Source of the DNA: Rhizorhabdus wittichii RW1
Lineage (GTDB): Bacteria > Pseudomonadota > Alphaproteobacteria > Sphingomonadales > Sphingomonadaceae
DNA length: 64,000 nt
Direction of reading: 5' to 3'
NCBI GenBank assembly: GCA_000016765.1
Contig: CP000699.1
Coordinates: forward strand, 1,550,001-1,614,000
Positions 1 to 8,299 of this stretch are shown here, one piece after another; the stretch's first letter is position 1, and every line of letters begins with the position of its first letter. Both the position numbers and the translations under genes were made by a program. The notes under the pieces are model-generated. The model saw only the letters and a list, made by a program, of their open reading frames with translations, did no database searches and was not told the DNA's origin.

Positions 1-130
1 GCGGCGCGTCGCGGTCGGGGGCGCCCTTGGGCAGGCCCGCCCGCGCCTTCTTCCGAGACACCGCTTCGTCGAGCATCAGCCGGACGCCGGCGGCGCCGGC
101 ATCGGCGAGGTCCAGGAAGCTCCGCGTCAC
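1..130 (-). CDS. argF: Ornithine carbamoyltransferase, N-terminal fragment cut by window edge
   Basis: The minus strand from base 130 reads VTRSFLDLADAGAAGVRLML and then an Arg/Lys-rich stretch typical of the start of sphingomonad ArgF, which makes citrulline from ornithine and carbamoyl phosphate. The start is a GTG that shares four bases (GTGA) with the argD stop, so the two genes are translationally coupled. Only about 43 codons are visible; the carbamoyl-phosphate site lies outside. The assignment rests on the short N-terminus plus the argD-argF gene order usual in this group. Confidence 0.75.
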   Translation of the reverse strand, partial: MTRSFLDLADAGAAGVRLMLDEAVSRKKARAGLPKGAPDRDAP

Positions 131-1317
131 GCCGAGGGCTCGTAGGTCCGCGCGCCGGCCGAGAGCTTCTCGATGCACTCGGCGATGTGGCTTTCCTCGA
201 TCACCAGCGGCGGCAGGATGCGGACGACATTCTCGCCCGCCGCCACCGTCAGCAGCCCGTGATGGTCGCGCAGATGCGCGACGAAGGCGCGCGCCTCGAC
301 CGCGTCCTTCAGCTTGATGCCGATCATCAGGCCGAGGCCGCGGACGCTGTCGAACACGCCGTCATGGTTGGGGATGAGCTGCTCGATCGCCTGGCGCAGC
401 CGATCGCCGGTCGCGCGGACATTGGCGAGGAACTCGTCGTTGACCGCGACCTTGAACACCGCCTCGCCCGCCGCCATGGCGAGCGGATTGCCGCCATAGG
501 TCGAGCCATGGGTGCCGAACACCATGCCCTTGGCCGCTTCCTCGGTGGCGAGGCAGGCGCCCAGCGGGAAGCCGCCGGCGATGCCCTTGGCCACCGCCAT
601 GATGTCCGGCGTGATGCCGTACTGCTCATGCGCGAAGAAGGTGCCGGTCCGGCAATAGCCGCACTGCACCTCGTCGAGGATCAGCAGCAGCCCCTGCTCG
701 TCGCAGATCTGGCGCAGGCCCTTGAGGAATTCGGGCTTCGACGGGGTCATGCCGCCCTCGCCCTGCACCGGCTCGACCAGGAAGCCGGCGGTGGTGGCGT
801 CGACCGCCGCCCGCGCCGCTTCGAGATCGTTGAACGGCACCACCTGGAAACCCGGCAGCAGCGGCTCGAAGCCGTCGCGCATCTTGGGCTGGCTGGTGGC
901 CGAGATCGTGCCCAGCGTCCGCCCGTGGAAGGCGTTCGAGAAGCTGATGATCTTGGTCCGCTCCGGGCTGCCGTTGACATAATGGTAGCGGCGCGCGGTC
1001 TTGATCGCGCACTCGACCGCCTCGGCGCCCGAATTGGTGAAGAACACCGTGTCGGCGAAGGTCTTGTCGACCAGCTTCTGGGCGAAAGCCTCGCCCTGCG
1101 GGCTGCCGTAGAGGTTCGAGGTGTGCATCAGCGTCGCCGCCTGGTCGGCGATCGCCTTGACCAGATCGGGATGGCCATGGCCGAGGATATTGACCGCGAT
1201 GCCGCTGGCGAAGTCCAGATAGCGCTCGCCGCGCTCGCCGATCAGGTAGCAGCCTTCGCCTCGTACCGGACGCACGCCGCACCGCGGATAAACCGGCATG
1301 AGCGGGGTGATGGTCAT
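127..1317 (-). CDS. argD: Acetylornithine/succinyldiaminopimelate aminotransferase
   Basis: Protein of 396 residues, a normal length for class III PLP aminotransferases of arginine biosynthesis (N-acetylornithine to N-acetylglutamate semialdehyde; may also serve lysine synthesis). Visible signatures are NSGAEAVECAIKTAR, the ILDEVQCGYCRTG block with the cofactor-binding Asp, and AVAKGIAGGFPLGA carrying the Schiff-base Lys. The start at 1317 follows a GGAAAGGGAG ribosome site; the open frame continues to 1431 but that part would run through the leader hairpin. First gene of an argD-argF operon with a GTGA overlap. Confidence 0.93.
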   Translation of the reverse strand: MTITPLMPVYPRCGVRPVRGEGCYLIGERGERYLDFASGIAVNILGHGHPDLVKAIADQAATLMHTSNLYGSPQGEAFAQKLVDKTFADTVFFTNSGAEAVECAIKTARRYHYVNGSPERTKIISFSNAFHGRTLGTISATSQPKMRDGFEPLLPGFQVVPFNDLEAARAAVDATTAGFLVEPVQGEGGMTPSKPEFLKGLRQICDEQGLLLILDEVQCGYCRTGTFFAHEQYGITPDIMAVAKGIAGGFPLGACLATEEAAKGMVFGTHGSTYGGNPLAMAAGEAVFKVAVNDEFLANVRATGDRLRQAIEQLIPNHDGVFDSVRGLGLMIGIKLKDAVEARAFVAHLRDHHGLLTVAAGENVVRILPPLVIEESHIAECIEKLSAGARTYEPSA

Positions 1318-1365
1318 GGCAAAAACTCCCTTTCCTTCCAAATCGGTGATCGAACTCCGAAACGC

Positions 1366-1390
1366 AAAAAGGCGGCCCTCCCGGCCGCCT
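1366..1390 (-). terminator. Terminator-like hairpin in the argD leader
   Basis: On the minus strand an 8-bp perfect stem (AGGCGGCC / GGCCGCCT, 5-base loop) is followed at once by a run of five T. It lies between a promoter-like pair and the argD start, so it is in the 5' leader, not at a gene end. Flanking CTCCGA and TCGGAG could close a larger stem. It may be an attenuator or only a stabilising hairpin. Confidence 0.6.
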
Positions 1391-1401
1391 GTCGGAGAGC
1401 G

Positions 1402-1431
1402 CATATAGTGATGTGGGCCGATGCTCGTCAA
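1402..1431 (-). promoter_or_regulatory. Candidate promoter of argD-argF
   Basis: Minus strand: TTGACG (1431-1426), an 18-base spacer, then TATATG (1407-1402). Transcription would begin a few bases before the leader hairpin at 1390, so the hairpin would form the very start of the mRNA. Confidence 0.5.
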
Positions 1432-1509
1432 ACGCTTCGTCGCGGACCGGCGGCGGGGCGCCCGGCGCGGCCATTGACGCGAATCCGCGAGACCGGTCTA
1501 ACCGCGCCC

Positions 1510-1917
1510 ATGGAGCCATCCCCGAACCACATCGAATGGCGCGGCGCGTTCACCAATGACGAGGTCAACGCGCTTCACGCCGAATGCTTCGACCACCGCC
1601 CGTTCGACGACGACTGGTGGTCGCAGGTCAACCGCTTCAGCCTCGGCTGGGTCTCCCTGCGCCACGCGGACGCGCTGATCGGCTTCGTCAACGTCGCGTG
1701 GGACGGCGGCGTCCATGCCTTCATCCTCGACACCATGGTATCGACGGCGTTCCGGCGGCGCGGACTGGCGAAGATGCTGATCGACGAAGCGGTCGCCCAG
1801 GCGAAGCGGACCGGCTGCGAATGGCTGCACGTCGACTTCGACCCGCACCTGCACCCCTTCTATTTCGAGGCCTGCGGCTTCACGCCGACCGACGCCGGGC
1901 TGATCCCGCTGCGATAG
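1510..1917 (+). CDS. GNAT family N-acetyltransferase
   Basis: Protein of 135 residues covering one GNAT fold, which transfers an acetyl group from acetyl-CoA. The acetyl-CoA loop is recognisable as MVSTAFRRRGLAKMLIDEAV (an RRGLA form of the Q/RxxGxG/A motif), followed by the C-terminal FYFEACGF segment common to the family. The ATG at 1510 is the only start that gives a compact single domain; the long open frame to its left is antisense to argD. Substrate unknown. It is transcribed divergently from argD. Confidence 0.75.
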   Translation: MEPSPNHIEWRGAFTNDEVNALHAECFDHRPFDDDWWSQVNRFSLGWVSLRHADALIGFVNVAWDGGVHAFILDTMVSTAFRRRGLAKMLIDEAVAQAKRTGCEWLHVDFDPHLHPFYFEACGFTPTDAGLIPLR

Positions 1918-1924
1918 GACCGCC

Positions 1925-2335
1925 TCAGCGGCGCAGCACCAGCTCACCGGTGCGCGGATCGACCAAGGTCACATTCTCCAACGCCTGGAACCGCCATTCG
2001 CCGGCGCGGCGGGTGGCCACCGCCATGATCAGCGTGTCGACAGGGTGCGGCCCCGCCGGATGGGCGGCGCCGGCGTTGAGGCGCGACCAGAAATGCAGGA
2101 TCGCCGCGTCGTCCGAGATCGGATCGACGTCGGGCGCGTCGATCTCCAGGGTCGAATCGCTGTAGACCGACGCGTGGATGCCCGCATGGCCGGCGACGAT
2201 CTGCTCGACGCCGCGCCAATAGGTGCCGAAGCGGTTCACGAAGGTCGCATCGGCGTGGAACAGCCGGCCGAACGCGTCCATGTCGTGCGCGTTCCACGCC
2301 GCCTCGAAACGTCGGGTGAGATCGGCGGGCGTCAT
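1925..2335 (-). CDS. SgcJ/EcaC-like NTF2-fold protein
   Basis: Protein of 136 residues beginning MTPADLTRRFEAAWNAHDMD, a typical opening for the SgcJ/EcaC branch of the SnoaL/NTF2-like superfamily, whose members are small cone-shaped barrels with varied or unknown roles. The sequence continues with AFGRLFHADATFVNRFGTYW and ends with DPRTGELVLRR. The start at 2335 has GAAGGA six bases upstream; an alternative ATG at 2362 also has a purine-rich site. It converges on the GNAT gene with a seven-base gap. No substrate can be proposed. Confidence 0.65.
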   Translation of the reverse strand: MTPADLTRRFEAAWNAHDMDAFGRLFHADATFVNRFGTYWRGVEQIVAGHAGIHASVYSDSTLEIDAPDVDPISDDAAILHFWSRLNAGAAHPAGPHPVDTLIMAVATRRAGEWRFQALENVTLVDPRTGELVLRR

Positions 2336-2466
2336 CGCGCATCCTTCAAGCCGGTTGCCCATGCTCCCTTCCTATCGGCGCCCATCGGGAAATTCCAACC
2401 GCTCGCATCAGCCGGCGGAGCCTTGCGCGGGGAAAGCTCGTTCGCTTCCGGTCCCATGGGAGAGGA

Positions 2467-2511
2467 ATGATGGACAAGGCTCATCCCGATCATCACGGCG
2501 GCGGCCGATGA
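2467..2511 (+). other. Possible 14-codon leader ORF upstream of the GFA gene
   Basis: ATGATG at 2467 follows a GGGAGAGGA ribosome-site sequence and opens a 14-codon frame, MMDKAHPDHHGGGR, whose TGA overlaps the ATG of the next gene as ATGA. The downstream gene has a poor ribosome site of its own, so coupling is plausible. No conservation can be checked here. Confidence 0.2.
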
Positions 2512-2966
2512 CGGCCGGCGACGCTTCGCGGACGGGCGGCTGCCTGTGCGGACGAATCCGCTATCGGCTGGCGAGCGCGCCGTTCGATCCCGGCTATTGC
2601 CATTGCCGCATGTGCCAGCGCTTCGGCGGCGCGCCGGTGATGGCCTTCGCCTCGGTGCCGCTGGTCGATTTCCATGTCGAGGCGGGCGATCCGGTCCGCT
2701 ACCGATCGTCGGAGATCGGCGAGCGCTGGTTCTGCCGCGACTGCGGCAGCTCGCTCGCCATGCGGGTCGATCGCGCGCCCGGGCTGATCGACTTCACCAT
2801 GGCGACGCTCGACGATCCGACCTGGCTGCCGCCCGCCTTCCATATCTGGCGCGAGAGCCGGATCGGCTGGTTCGACACGATCGACGCGCTGCCCCGGCAC
2901 GAACGCGAACGGCCCCGGCCCGTCGCGCCGAGTCCCGCCGTCGCCGGGCTGCCGCTTCCTTCCTGA
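2508..2966 (+). CDS. GFA family (Mss4-fold) zinc protein
   Basis: Protein of 152 residues with the cysteine layout of the glutathione-dependent formaldehyde-activating enzyme (GFA) family: GGCLCGRIRY near residue 10, CHCRMCQRF near residue 30, and WFCRDCGSSL near residue 75. These Cys pairs bind zinc in the Mss4-like fold. Most members of the family are not proven formaldehyde enzymes, so the role stays open. The ATG at 2508 is chosen because the domain begins about ten residues later; upstream in-frame sequence is not domain-like. Confidence 0.75.
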   Translation: MTAGDASRTGGCLCGRIRYRLASAPFDPGYCHCRMCQRFGGAPVMAFASVPLVDFHVEAGDPVRYRSSEIGERWFCRDCGSSLAMRVDRAPGLIDFTMATLDDPTWLPPAFHIWRESRIGWFDTIDALPRHERERPRPVAPSPAVAGLPLPS

Positions 2967-3048
2967 CGCCGGTCGGGCGGGGGTGGCGCGCATTTCGGAG
3001 GCTGATTTTCTTGCCGCGTCGGGCCTCGCCCGCTAAGGGCCGCCGGTC

Positions 3049-4449
3049 ATGCAGTATGTCAGCACCAGGGGCTCGGCCCCGCGCCTCGGATTCGAAGACG
3101 TCACGCTCGCGGGACTCGCGGCGGACGGCGGCCTCTATGTGCCCGAACAATGGCCGGTCTTCTCGACCGCCGAGATCGCGGCGCTGCGCGGCCTGTCCTA
3201 TGTCGACACCGCCGTCGCGGTGATGAAGCCGTTCGTCGCCGGCGCGCTCGACGATGCCGAGCTGAAGGAGCTGTGCGAGGCCGCCTATGGCCGCTTCGCC
3301 CATGCCGCGGTGGTGCCGCTCAAGCAGCTCGACCATCGCCAGTGGCTGATGGAGCTGTTCCACGGCCCGACGCTCGCCTTCAAGGACGTCGCGCTCCAGC
3401 TGCTCGGCCTGCTGTTCGAGCGCTTCCTGGCGAAGCGCGACACCCACCTGACCGTGATCGGCGCGACCAGCGGCGACACCGGCTCGGCCGCGATCGACGC
3501 GCTGGCCGGCCGCGCCAAGGTCGACATCTTCATGCTCCACCCCAAGGGCCGCGTGTCCGAGGTGCAGCGCCGGCAGATGACGACCGTGCTGGCCCCCAAC
3601 GTCCACAACATCGCGATCGAGGGCAGCTTCGACGACGCCCAGGCGCTGGTGAAGGCGATGTTCGCCGACGCCGACTTCGCCGGGCGCTTCAACCTGTCGG
3701 CGGTCAATTCGATCAACTGGGCCCGGCTGATGGCGCAGGTGGTCTATTATTTCTACGCCGCCGTCCGCCTCGGCGCGCCCGACCGGCCGGTCGCCTTCTC
3801 GGTCCCGACCGGCAATTTCGGCGACGTGTTCGCGGGCTATGTCGCGGCCAGGATGGGCCTGCCGGTCGCGCGGCTGATCGTCGCGACCAACGTCAACGAC
3901 ATCCTCCACCGCGCGCTGTCGGCCGGCGACTATTCGGTCGGCACGGTGACGCCGACCGCGGCGCCGTCGATGGACATCCAGGTCAGCTCCAATTTCGAGC
4001 GGCTGCTGTTCGACCTGCACGGCCGCGACGGCGCCGCGACGGCGGCGACGATGGAGGGGTTCGAGGCGAGCAGGCGGCTCGACATCCCCGCGACGATGCG
4101 GGCCGAGGCGGCCGGGCTGTTCTCGAGCGCCCGGATCGACGCCGACCGGATGCAGATCGCGATGCGCTGGGCGCATGACCGCGCGGTCGAGACGATCGAC
4201 CCGCACAGCGCGATCGGCCTCGCCGCCGCGCAGGACAGCGATCTCGATCCCTCGATCCCGATCGTCACCCTCGCCACCGCGCACCCCGCCAAGTTCGGCG
4301 ACGCGGTCGAGCGCGCCACCGGCACCCGCCCGACCCTGCCCGCCCGGATCGGCGAGCTGTTCGAGCGGCAGGAGCGCTACGCCGTCCTCCCCGCAGAGAT
4401 CGGCGCGATCGAGGGCTTCGTCGCCGAACAGGCCGCGACGGCGGCCTGA
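3049..4449 (+). CDS. thrC: Threonine synthase
   Basis: Protein of 466 residues, full length for bacterial ThrC, the PLP enzyme that converts O-phosphohomoserine to threonine. It opens MQYVSTRGSAPRLGFEDVTL, carries the cofactor Lys at residue 112 in HGPTLAFKDVALQLL, and has the GATSGDTGSAAI phosphate-binding loop. FSVPTGNFGDVFAGYVA matches the conserved later block. It is followed after five bases by an M16 peptidase gene, an order often kept in sphingomonads. Confidence 0.95.
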   Translation: MQYVSTRGSAPRLGFEDVTLAGLAADGGLYVPEQWPVFSTAEIAALRGLSYVDTAVAVMKPFVAGALDDAELKELCEAAYGRFAHAAVVPLKQLDHRQWLMELFHGPTLAFKDVALQLLGLLFERFLAKRDTHLTVIGATSGDTGSAAIDALAGRAKVDIFMLHPKGRVSEVQRRQMTTVLAPNVHNIAIEGSFDDAQALVKAMFADADFAGRFNLSAVNSINWARLMAQVVYYFYAAVRLGAPDRPVAFSVPTGNFGDVFAGYVAARMGLPVARLIVATNVNDILHRALSAGDYSVGTVTPTAAPSMDIQVSSNFERLLFDLHGRDGAATAATMEGFEASRRLDIPATMRAEAAGLFSSARIDADRMQIAMRWAHDRAVETIDPHSAIGLAAAQDSDLDPSIPIVTLATAHPAKFGDAVERATGTRPTLPARIGELFERQERYAVLPAEIGAIEGFVAEQAATAA

Positions 4450-4454
4450 CGCCC

Positions 4455-5687
4455 ATGACCGGCCCGCATCTCCACCGGCTGGCCAACGGCTTCACCATCG
4501 CCGCCGATCCGATGGCGGGGGTCGAGACGATCGCGATCGGCCTGCACGTCGACTGCGGCGCCCGGCACGAGGAGGCGCGGGCCAACGGCCTCGCCCACCT
4601 GTTCGAGCATATGGTGTTCAAGGGCGCGGGCGGGCGCAGCGCACGGGAGATTTCCGAGGCGGTCGAGAATGTCGGCGGCTATCTCAACGCCTATACCTCG
4701 CGCGACCAGACCGCGTTCCAGGCGCGGCTGCTCGCCGAGCATCTCGACCTCGGCATCGAGCTGATCGGCGACCTGATCCGCAAGCCGCATTTCGATGCCG
4801 GCGACCTCGCCCGCGAGAAGGACGTGGTGCTGCAGGAACTGGGCGAGGCGCGCGACCTGCCCGACGACATCATCAACGATCATTTCCATTCGACCGCCTG
4901 GCCGGGCCAGGCGTTCGGCCGCCCGGTGCTGGGCGGCGAGGAGACGATCGCCGCGATCGCGGTCGACGATCTCCACGCCTGGACGCGCAAGCATTACCGG
5001 CCCGAGAACATGGTGCTGGCGGCGGCGGGCAAGATCGACGTCGACCGGCTGGTCGCGCTGGCCGAGGCGCGCTTCGGCGACATGGAGCCGGCCCCCCGCC
5101 CGGTCGCCGAGCTGGCCGCCTATCGCGGCGGCACCTTCGTCGAGCGCCGTCGGCTGGAATCGGCGCACATCCTGTTCGGCTACGAAGGCGTCAGCTATTT
5201 CGACCCGTCCTATTATCCGCTGCTGCTGTTCAGCCAGGCGGCGGGCGAAGGCAGCTCGTCGCGGCTGTTCCAGTCGATCCGCGAGGAACGCGGCCTCGCC
5301 TATTCGGTCGGCACCTCGGTCGCCGCCTGGCGCGACACCGGCATGCTGACCGTCTATCTCGCCACCGCGCGGCGCGAGGCGCAGAACGCGACCGACCTGT
5401 CGCGCGCGCTGCTGCGCGACGTGGCGGCGACCCTCACCCCGGTCGAGCTCGACCGCGCCAAGGCGCAGATCCGCGCGACCATCCTGATGGCGCTCGAATC
5501 GGTCCAGGGCCGCGCCGACCGGCTGGGCTTCCAGACGCTGGTCCACGGCGCGCCGATCGAGCCGGCGACGATCGTCGCCCGGATCGACGCCTGCACCCTC
5601 GACGAAGCCCGCGCCGCCGGCGCCCGCCTGCTCGAAGGCCCCGAGACGCTGGCGACGGTGGGCCCCGCGCTCAAGGCGGCGGCGTGA
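4455..5687 (+). CDS. M16 family zinc metallopeptidase (processing-peptidase type)
   Basis: Protein of 410 residues with the inverted zinc motif HLFEH (residues 48-52, HxxEH) inside ANGLAHLFEHMVFKG, and the distal Glu region about 75 residues later (AFGRPVLGGEE follows it). Two M16 halves fit the length, as in PqqL/MPP-like peptidases; no signal peptide is seen, so it is probably cytoplasmic. Its distance from thrC is five bases, consistent with co-transcription. The exact substrate is unknown. Confidence 0.88.
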   Translation: MTGPHLHRLANGFTIAADPMAGVETIAIGLHVDCGARHEEARANGLAHLFEHMVFKGAGGRSAREISEAVENVGGYLNAYTSRDQTAFQARLLAEHLDLGIELIGDLIRKPHFDAGDLAREKDVVLQELGEARDLPDDIINDHFHSTAWPGQAFGRPVLGGEETIAAIAVDDLHAWTRKHYRPENMVLAAAGKIDVDRLVALAEARFGDMEPAPRPVAELAAYRGGTFVERRRLESAHILFGYEGVSYFDPSYYPLLLFSQAAGEGSSSRLFQSIREERGLAYSVGTSVAAWRDTGMLTVYLATARREAQNATDLSRALLRDVAATLTPVELDRAKAQIRATILMALESVQGRADRLGFQTLVHGAPIEPATIVARIDACTLDEARAAGARLLEGPETLATVGPALKAAA

Positions 5688-5710
5688 CGCGCGACGTTCG
5701 TTCCCAAAGG

Positions 5711-5794
5711 CGTCATCCCAGCGAAAGCTGGGATCTCACTTCTTTCCGGCGACAGGAAGAAGGCAGGGAGATTCCAGCTTTCGCTGGAATGACG
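5711..5794. repeat. REP-like inverted pair
   Basis: Two 27-base arms (5711-5737 and 5768-5794) are inverted copies, matching at 25 of 27 positions. Each arm is itself a hairpin of the type GTCATCCCAGC-GAAA-GCTGGGAT. The same design recurs at 54333, 56496 and, in a second sequence family, at 11131 and 58324. Confidence 0.85.
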
Positions 5795-5816
5795 AACCAG
5801 GGCTGAGCGAAAGATC

Positions 5817-6683
5817 ATGAACCTCACCACCCTGATCGCCGAGCCCTGGGCCGATTACGGCCTGGTCGATTCCGGCCATGGCCGGAAGCTCGAACGCTAT
5901 GGCCGCTTCCGCTTCATCCGGCCCGAGCCGCAGGCGATGTGGGCGCCCGCCTCGCCCAACTGGGAGGCGGACGGCGACTTCATCGGCGCATCGGACGAGG
6001 ACGGCGGCGGCCAGTGGCACCTGTCGCGCGACGTGCCGCGCGGCGGCTGGCACCTGCGCTGGGAAGAGGTGCGCTTCACCGCGCAGAACACTCCCTTCCG
6101 CCACCTCGCCTTCTTTCCCGACATGGCGCCGCAATGGGCATGGATGCGCGACCGGACGGCCGAGGGCGACGAGGTGATGAACCTGTTCGGCTATACCGGG
6201 GTCGGCACCCTCGCGCTGGCCGCCAGGGGCGCGCGGATGACCCATGTCGACGCATCGAAGAAGTCGGTCGAGGCGGCCAAGGCCAACGCCTTCCTGTCGG
6301 ACATGGCCGACCGGCCGATCCGCTGGATGGTCGACGACGCCGCCAAGTTCACCGCGCGCGAGGTGCGGCGCGGGCGGCGCTATGACGGCATCTTCCTCGA
6401 CCCACCGAAGTTCGGGCGCGGCCCCAATGGCGAGACCTGGCGGCTGGAGGAGGGCCTGCCCGGCCTGATCGCCGATTGCCGCGCGCTGCTCGATGACCGG
6501 TCGAAGTTCCTCGTCCTGACCGTCTACGCGATCCGCATGTCGGCGCTGGCGATCGGCGAACTGCTCCGCCAGGCGATGGCCGACCTCGGCGGCGCCGTCG
6601 AGGTCGGCGAGATGGCGGTGCGGGAGGAGGAACGCGGCCTCTTGCTGCCGACGGCGATCTTCGCGCGGTGGTCGCGGGACTGA
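5817..6683 (+). CDS. Class I SAM-dependent methyltransferase (RlmI/RlmK-like)
   Basis: Protein of 288 residues. The SAM-binding motif I is NLFGYTGVGTLALAARGA, followed by THVDASKKSVEAAKANA and the catalytic-loop block FLDPPKFGRG (DPPxF), the pattern of COG1092 23S rRNA cytosine methyltransferases. It lacks an N-terminal PUA domain, so it is shorter than RlmI. The last 40 residues are duplicated in decayed form at 7691-7837. Target RNA unproven. Confidence 0.82.
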   Translation: MNLTTLIAEPWADYGLVDSGHGRKLERYGRFRFIRPEPQAMWAPASPNWEADGDFIGASDEDGGGQWHLSRDVPRGGWHLRWEEVRFTAQNTPFRHLAFFPDMAPQWAWMRDRTAEGDEVMNLFGYTGVGTLALAARGARMTHVDASKKSVEAAKANAFLSDMADRPIRWMVDDAAKFTAREVRRGRRYDGIFLDPPKFGRGPNGETWRLEEGLPGLIADCRALLDDRSKFLVLTVYAIRMSALAIGELLRQAMADLGGAVEVGEMAVREEERGLLLPTAIFARWSRD

Positions 6684-6745
6684 TCCACGGCTGACATCAT
6701 CTGCGGGCTCTGGCATGCTCCCGTCATCACCATAGCGAGTGAACG

Positions 6746-7654
6746 ATGCTGCACCACGCCAGAAGCATTCTAGCCTGCCTCACGCTGATATTGGCAGCCT
6801 CCGCAAGCGCTTCGGCCTATAAGGATCTCCAGCGCCTTATCGAGGGGCGGGCGCAGCAATATACCGAACGACGTCCCGCGCTGGAGCAACGTACCCAGCA
6901 ATCGGCCGCGATTGCGGTTCGATCGATCCAGACCATCGAGCCATCAGCAGCGCAGGCACTGGATACCGCACTCGCGGACACCCGCCAGCTCTCCTATCTA
7001 CACGGCCGCTATCAGACGCTCTGGGCGCTGCGCCAGCATATGGAAAAGAAGCCGCCACTGATCGCCAGCGAGGTGTGGCTGCAACAGCAGGTCGCGGCCA
7101 TCAAGGCGAAGATGGCCGCTGCGGACTCGGCGGAGAACGATGTGCGGCGGACCGCCCCCGGCAAGGACGTGCCGCTGATCACATGGGTGGGTGCTATCGA
7201 ACGCCTGGCCCAGGACCGAGGCTATAACGAAGGAGCCGTCGCCGAACTGAGCCTGATCAATGAAGATCTCCGCGCTTATTACGCGGCGCGCGCCGAAGAG
7301 CATGAGAGGGCGGTCCGCCTGCGCACCGCGCTATTGATCGCACTTGCGGCGACGCTGTCCAGCCAGCAGGCGGAAACGCGCGATCTGGGCGTGGATTCGG
7401 TGGCCAACGGCGTAACGATATGCCCCGACGGAACCTATGTCGGCGGCAAGACCTGCAACATGACTCCCAACGGGCGATATGTCGGCGGCACTCCGCAAAT
7501 GACGCCCAACGGTGATTATGTGGGAGGCAAGCCTCGGATAGCCCCGGATGGCAGCTATGTCGGAGGATCGGGCAAGGTTACCATGTGCCCGGACGGAACC
7601 TATGTCGGCGGCGCCTGCAAGATGACACCAAGAGGAACTTATGTCGGCAATTGA
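6746..7654 (+). CDS. Secreted protein with C-terminal YVGG tandem repeats
   Basis: Protein of 302 residues with a signal peptide (ILACLTLILAASASASA, cleavage near residue 23), a helical middle section rich in Gln, Arg and Ala (about residues 25-215), and six tandem repeats at residues 226-302 of the form (C/T/A)P(D/N)G-x-YVGG-x3-5. Two of the six begin with Cys. The gene sits between a methyltransferase and a broken copy of that gene's 3' end, in DNA visibly richer in A and T than its surroundings. No family function is recognised; the repeats suggest a surface or envelope-exposed beta structure. Confidence 0.7.
   Translation: MLHHARSILACLTLILAASASASAYKDLQRLIEGRAQQYTERRPALEQRTQQSAAIAVRSIQTIEPSAAQALDTALADTRQLSYLHGRYQTLWALRQHMEKKPPLIASEVWLQQQVAAIKAKMAAADSAENDVRRTAPGKDVPLITWVGAIERLAQDRGYNEGAVAELSLINEDLRAYYAARAEEHERAVRLRTALLIALAATLSSQQAETRDLGVDSVANGVTICPDGTYVGGKTCNMTPNGRYVGGTPQMTPNGDYVGGKPRIAPDGSYVGGSGKVTMCPDGTYVGGACKMTPRGTYVGN
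7421..7651 (+). repeat. Six tandem PDGxYVGG coding repeats
   Basis: In-frame repeats of 9 to 15 codons in the last quarter of the preceding gene. The codons for YVGG vary little (tatgtcggcgg or tatgtgggagg), while the linkers differ, so the array is old enough to have diverged in its linkers. Confidence 0.75.
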
Positions 7655-7690
7655 TCCGGCCCGCTTCCCCCGCGCATTGGATCATTGACG

Positions 7691-7837
7691 GTGCCCCTGA
7701 CCCACCAGCGCCTCGATCGCCTCCGCCACATCGCCGATCCGGGCGGCATCGTCGAGGTAGGCGGGACGGCGGTGCGCGAGGGGGAATGCGGGCTGTTGCT
7801 GGCGATGCCCATCTTCGCGCGGTGGTTGCGAGACTGA
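7691..7837 (+). pseudogene. Degenerate 3'-end copy of the upstream methyltransferase
   Basis: In frame to a TGA at 7835-7837 the DNA encodes IVEVGGTAVREGECGLLL and then AMPIFARWLRD, closely matching the end of the methyltransferase at 5817-6683 (VEVGEMAVREEERGLLLPTA, then IFARWSRD). The matching part runs to the stop codon and is lost upstream near 7691. It looks like the surviving tail of a second copy, separated from the intact gene by the YVGG-repeat gene. Confidence 0.8.
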
Positions 7838-7856
7838 TTGCCTCTCGAGCAAAAGC

Positions 7857-8267
7857 CTAATGTCGAGCTTTTTGAGAAGCCGTTCCGCACCCATTGGCAA
7901 CGATCGGTTCCAGGCTTCTCCGCTGGTCTCCATTGCAAGCGACCTCCACGCTCTGGTCGCCCACCTCCATCCGACAATTGCTCGGCATATGGGCCGTCAT
8001 ATATTCGAAGCCATAGCTCCGCGTCACACCCTCGCGCGTGAAGGTCACACAGATCACGCCTTCTCGTCCCTTTGCGGATGCCAGGCCGACGAACTGGCCA
8101 GGCGACAATCTGGCGACCCGTTTCGCGTCACCGGCGAAATCGACCGAAACGTCGGACAAAGATTCAGCGGACCGGTTATGAAGCGTCACCGATTTGGGAG
8201 AGATGTCCTTGCAGGCCGTCAGCAATAGACCGATCAGCGAAATCGCCAGGGCGCGCGTGGCGATCAT
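7857..8267 (-). CDS. Small lipoprotein of unknown function
   Basis: Protein of 136 residues with a lipoprotein signal ending in LLLTAC (lipid-modified Cys19) followed by a region of beta-rich character (KSVTLHNRSAESLSDVSVDF). A GGGAAAT ribosome site precedes the ATG at 8267; further upstream in-frame codons are unlikely because they would bury the lipobox. Two Cys remain in the mature part outside the lipid anchor. It is the third gene of a minus-strand operon of small envelope proteins. No family recognised. Confidence 0.6.
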   Translation of the reverse strand: MIATRALAISLIGLLLTACKDISPKSVTLHNRSAESLSDVSVDFAGDAKRVARLSPGQFVGLASAKGREGVICVTFTREGVTRSYGFEYMTAHMPSNCRMEVGDQSVEVACNGDQRRSLEPIVANGCGTASQKARH

Positions 8268-8299
8268 TGGATTTCCCTTCCCGCAGATCATGGAACCCT

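Noticed and set aside
1366-1390. Named riboswitch upstream of argD
   Set aside because: Only a single stem with a T-run is visible; no conserved aptamer could be recognised.
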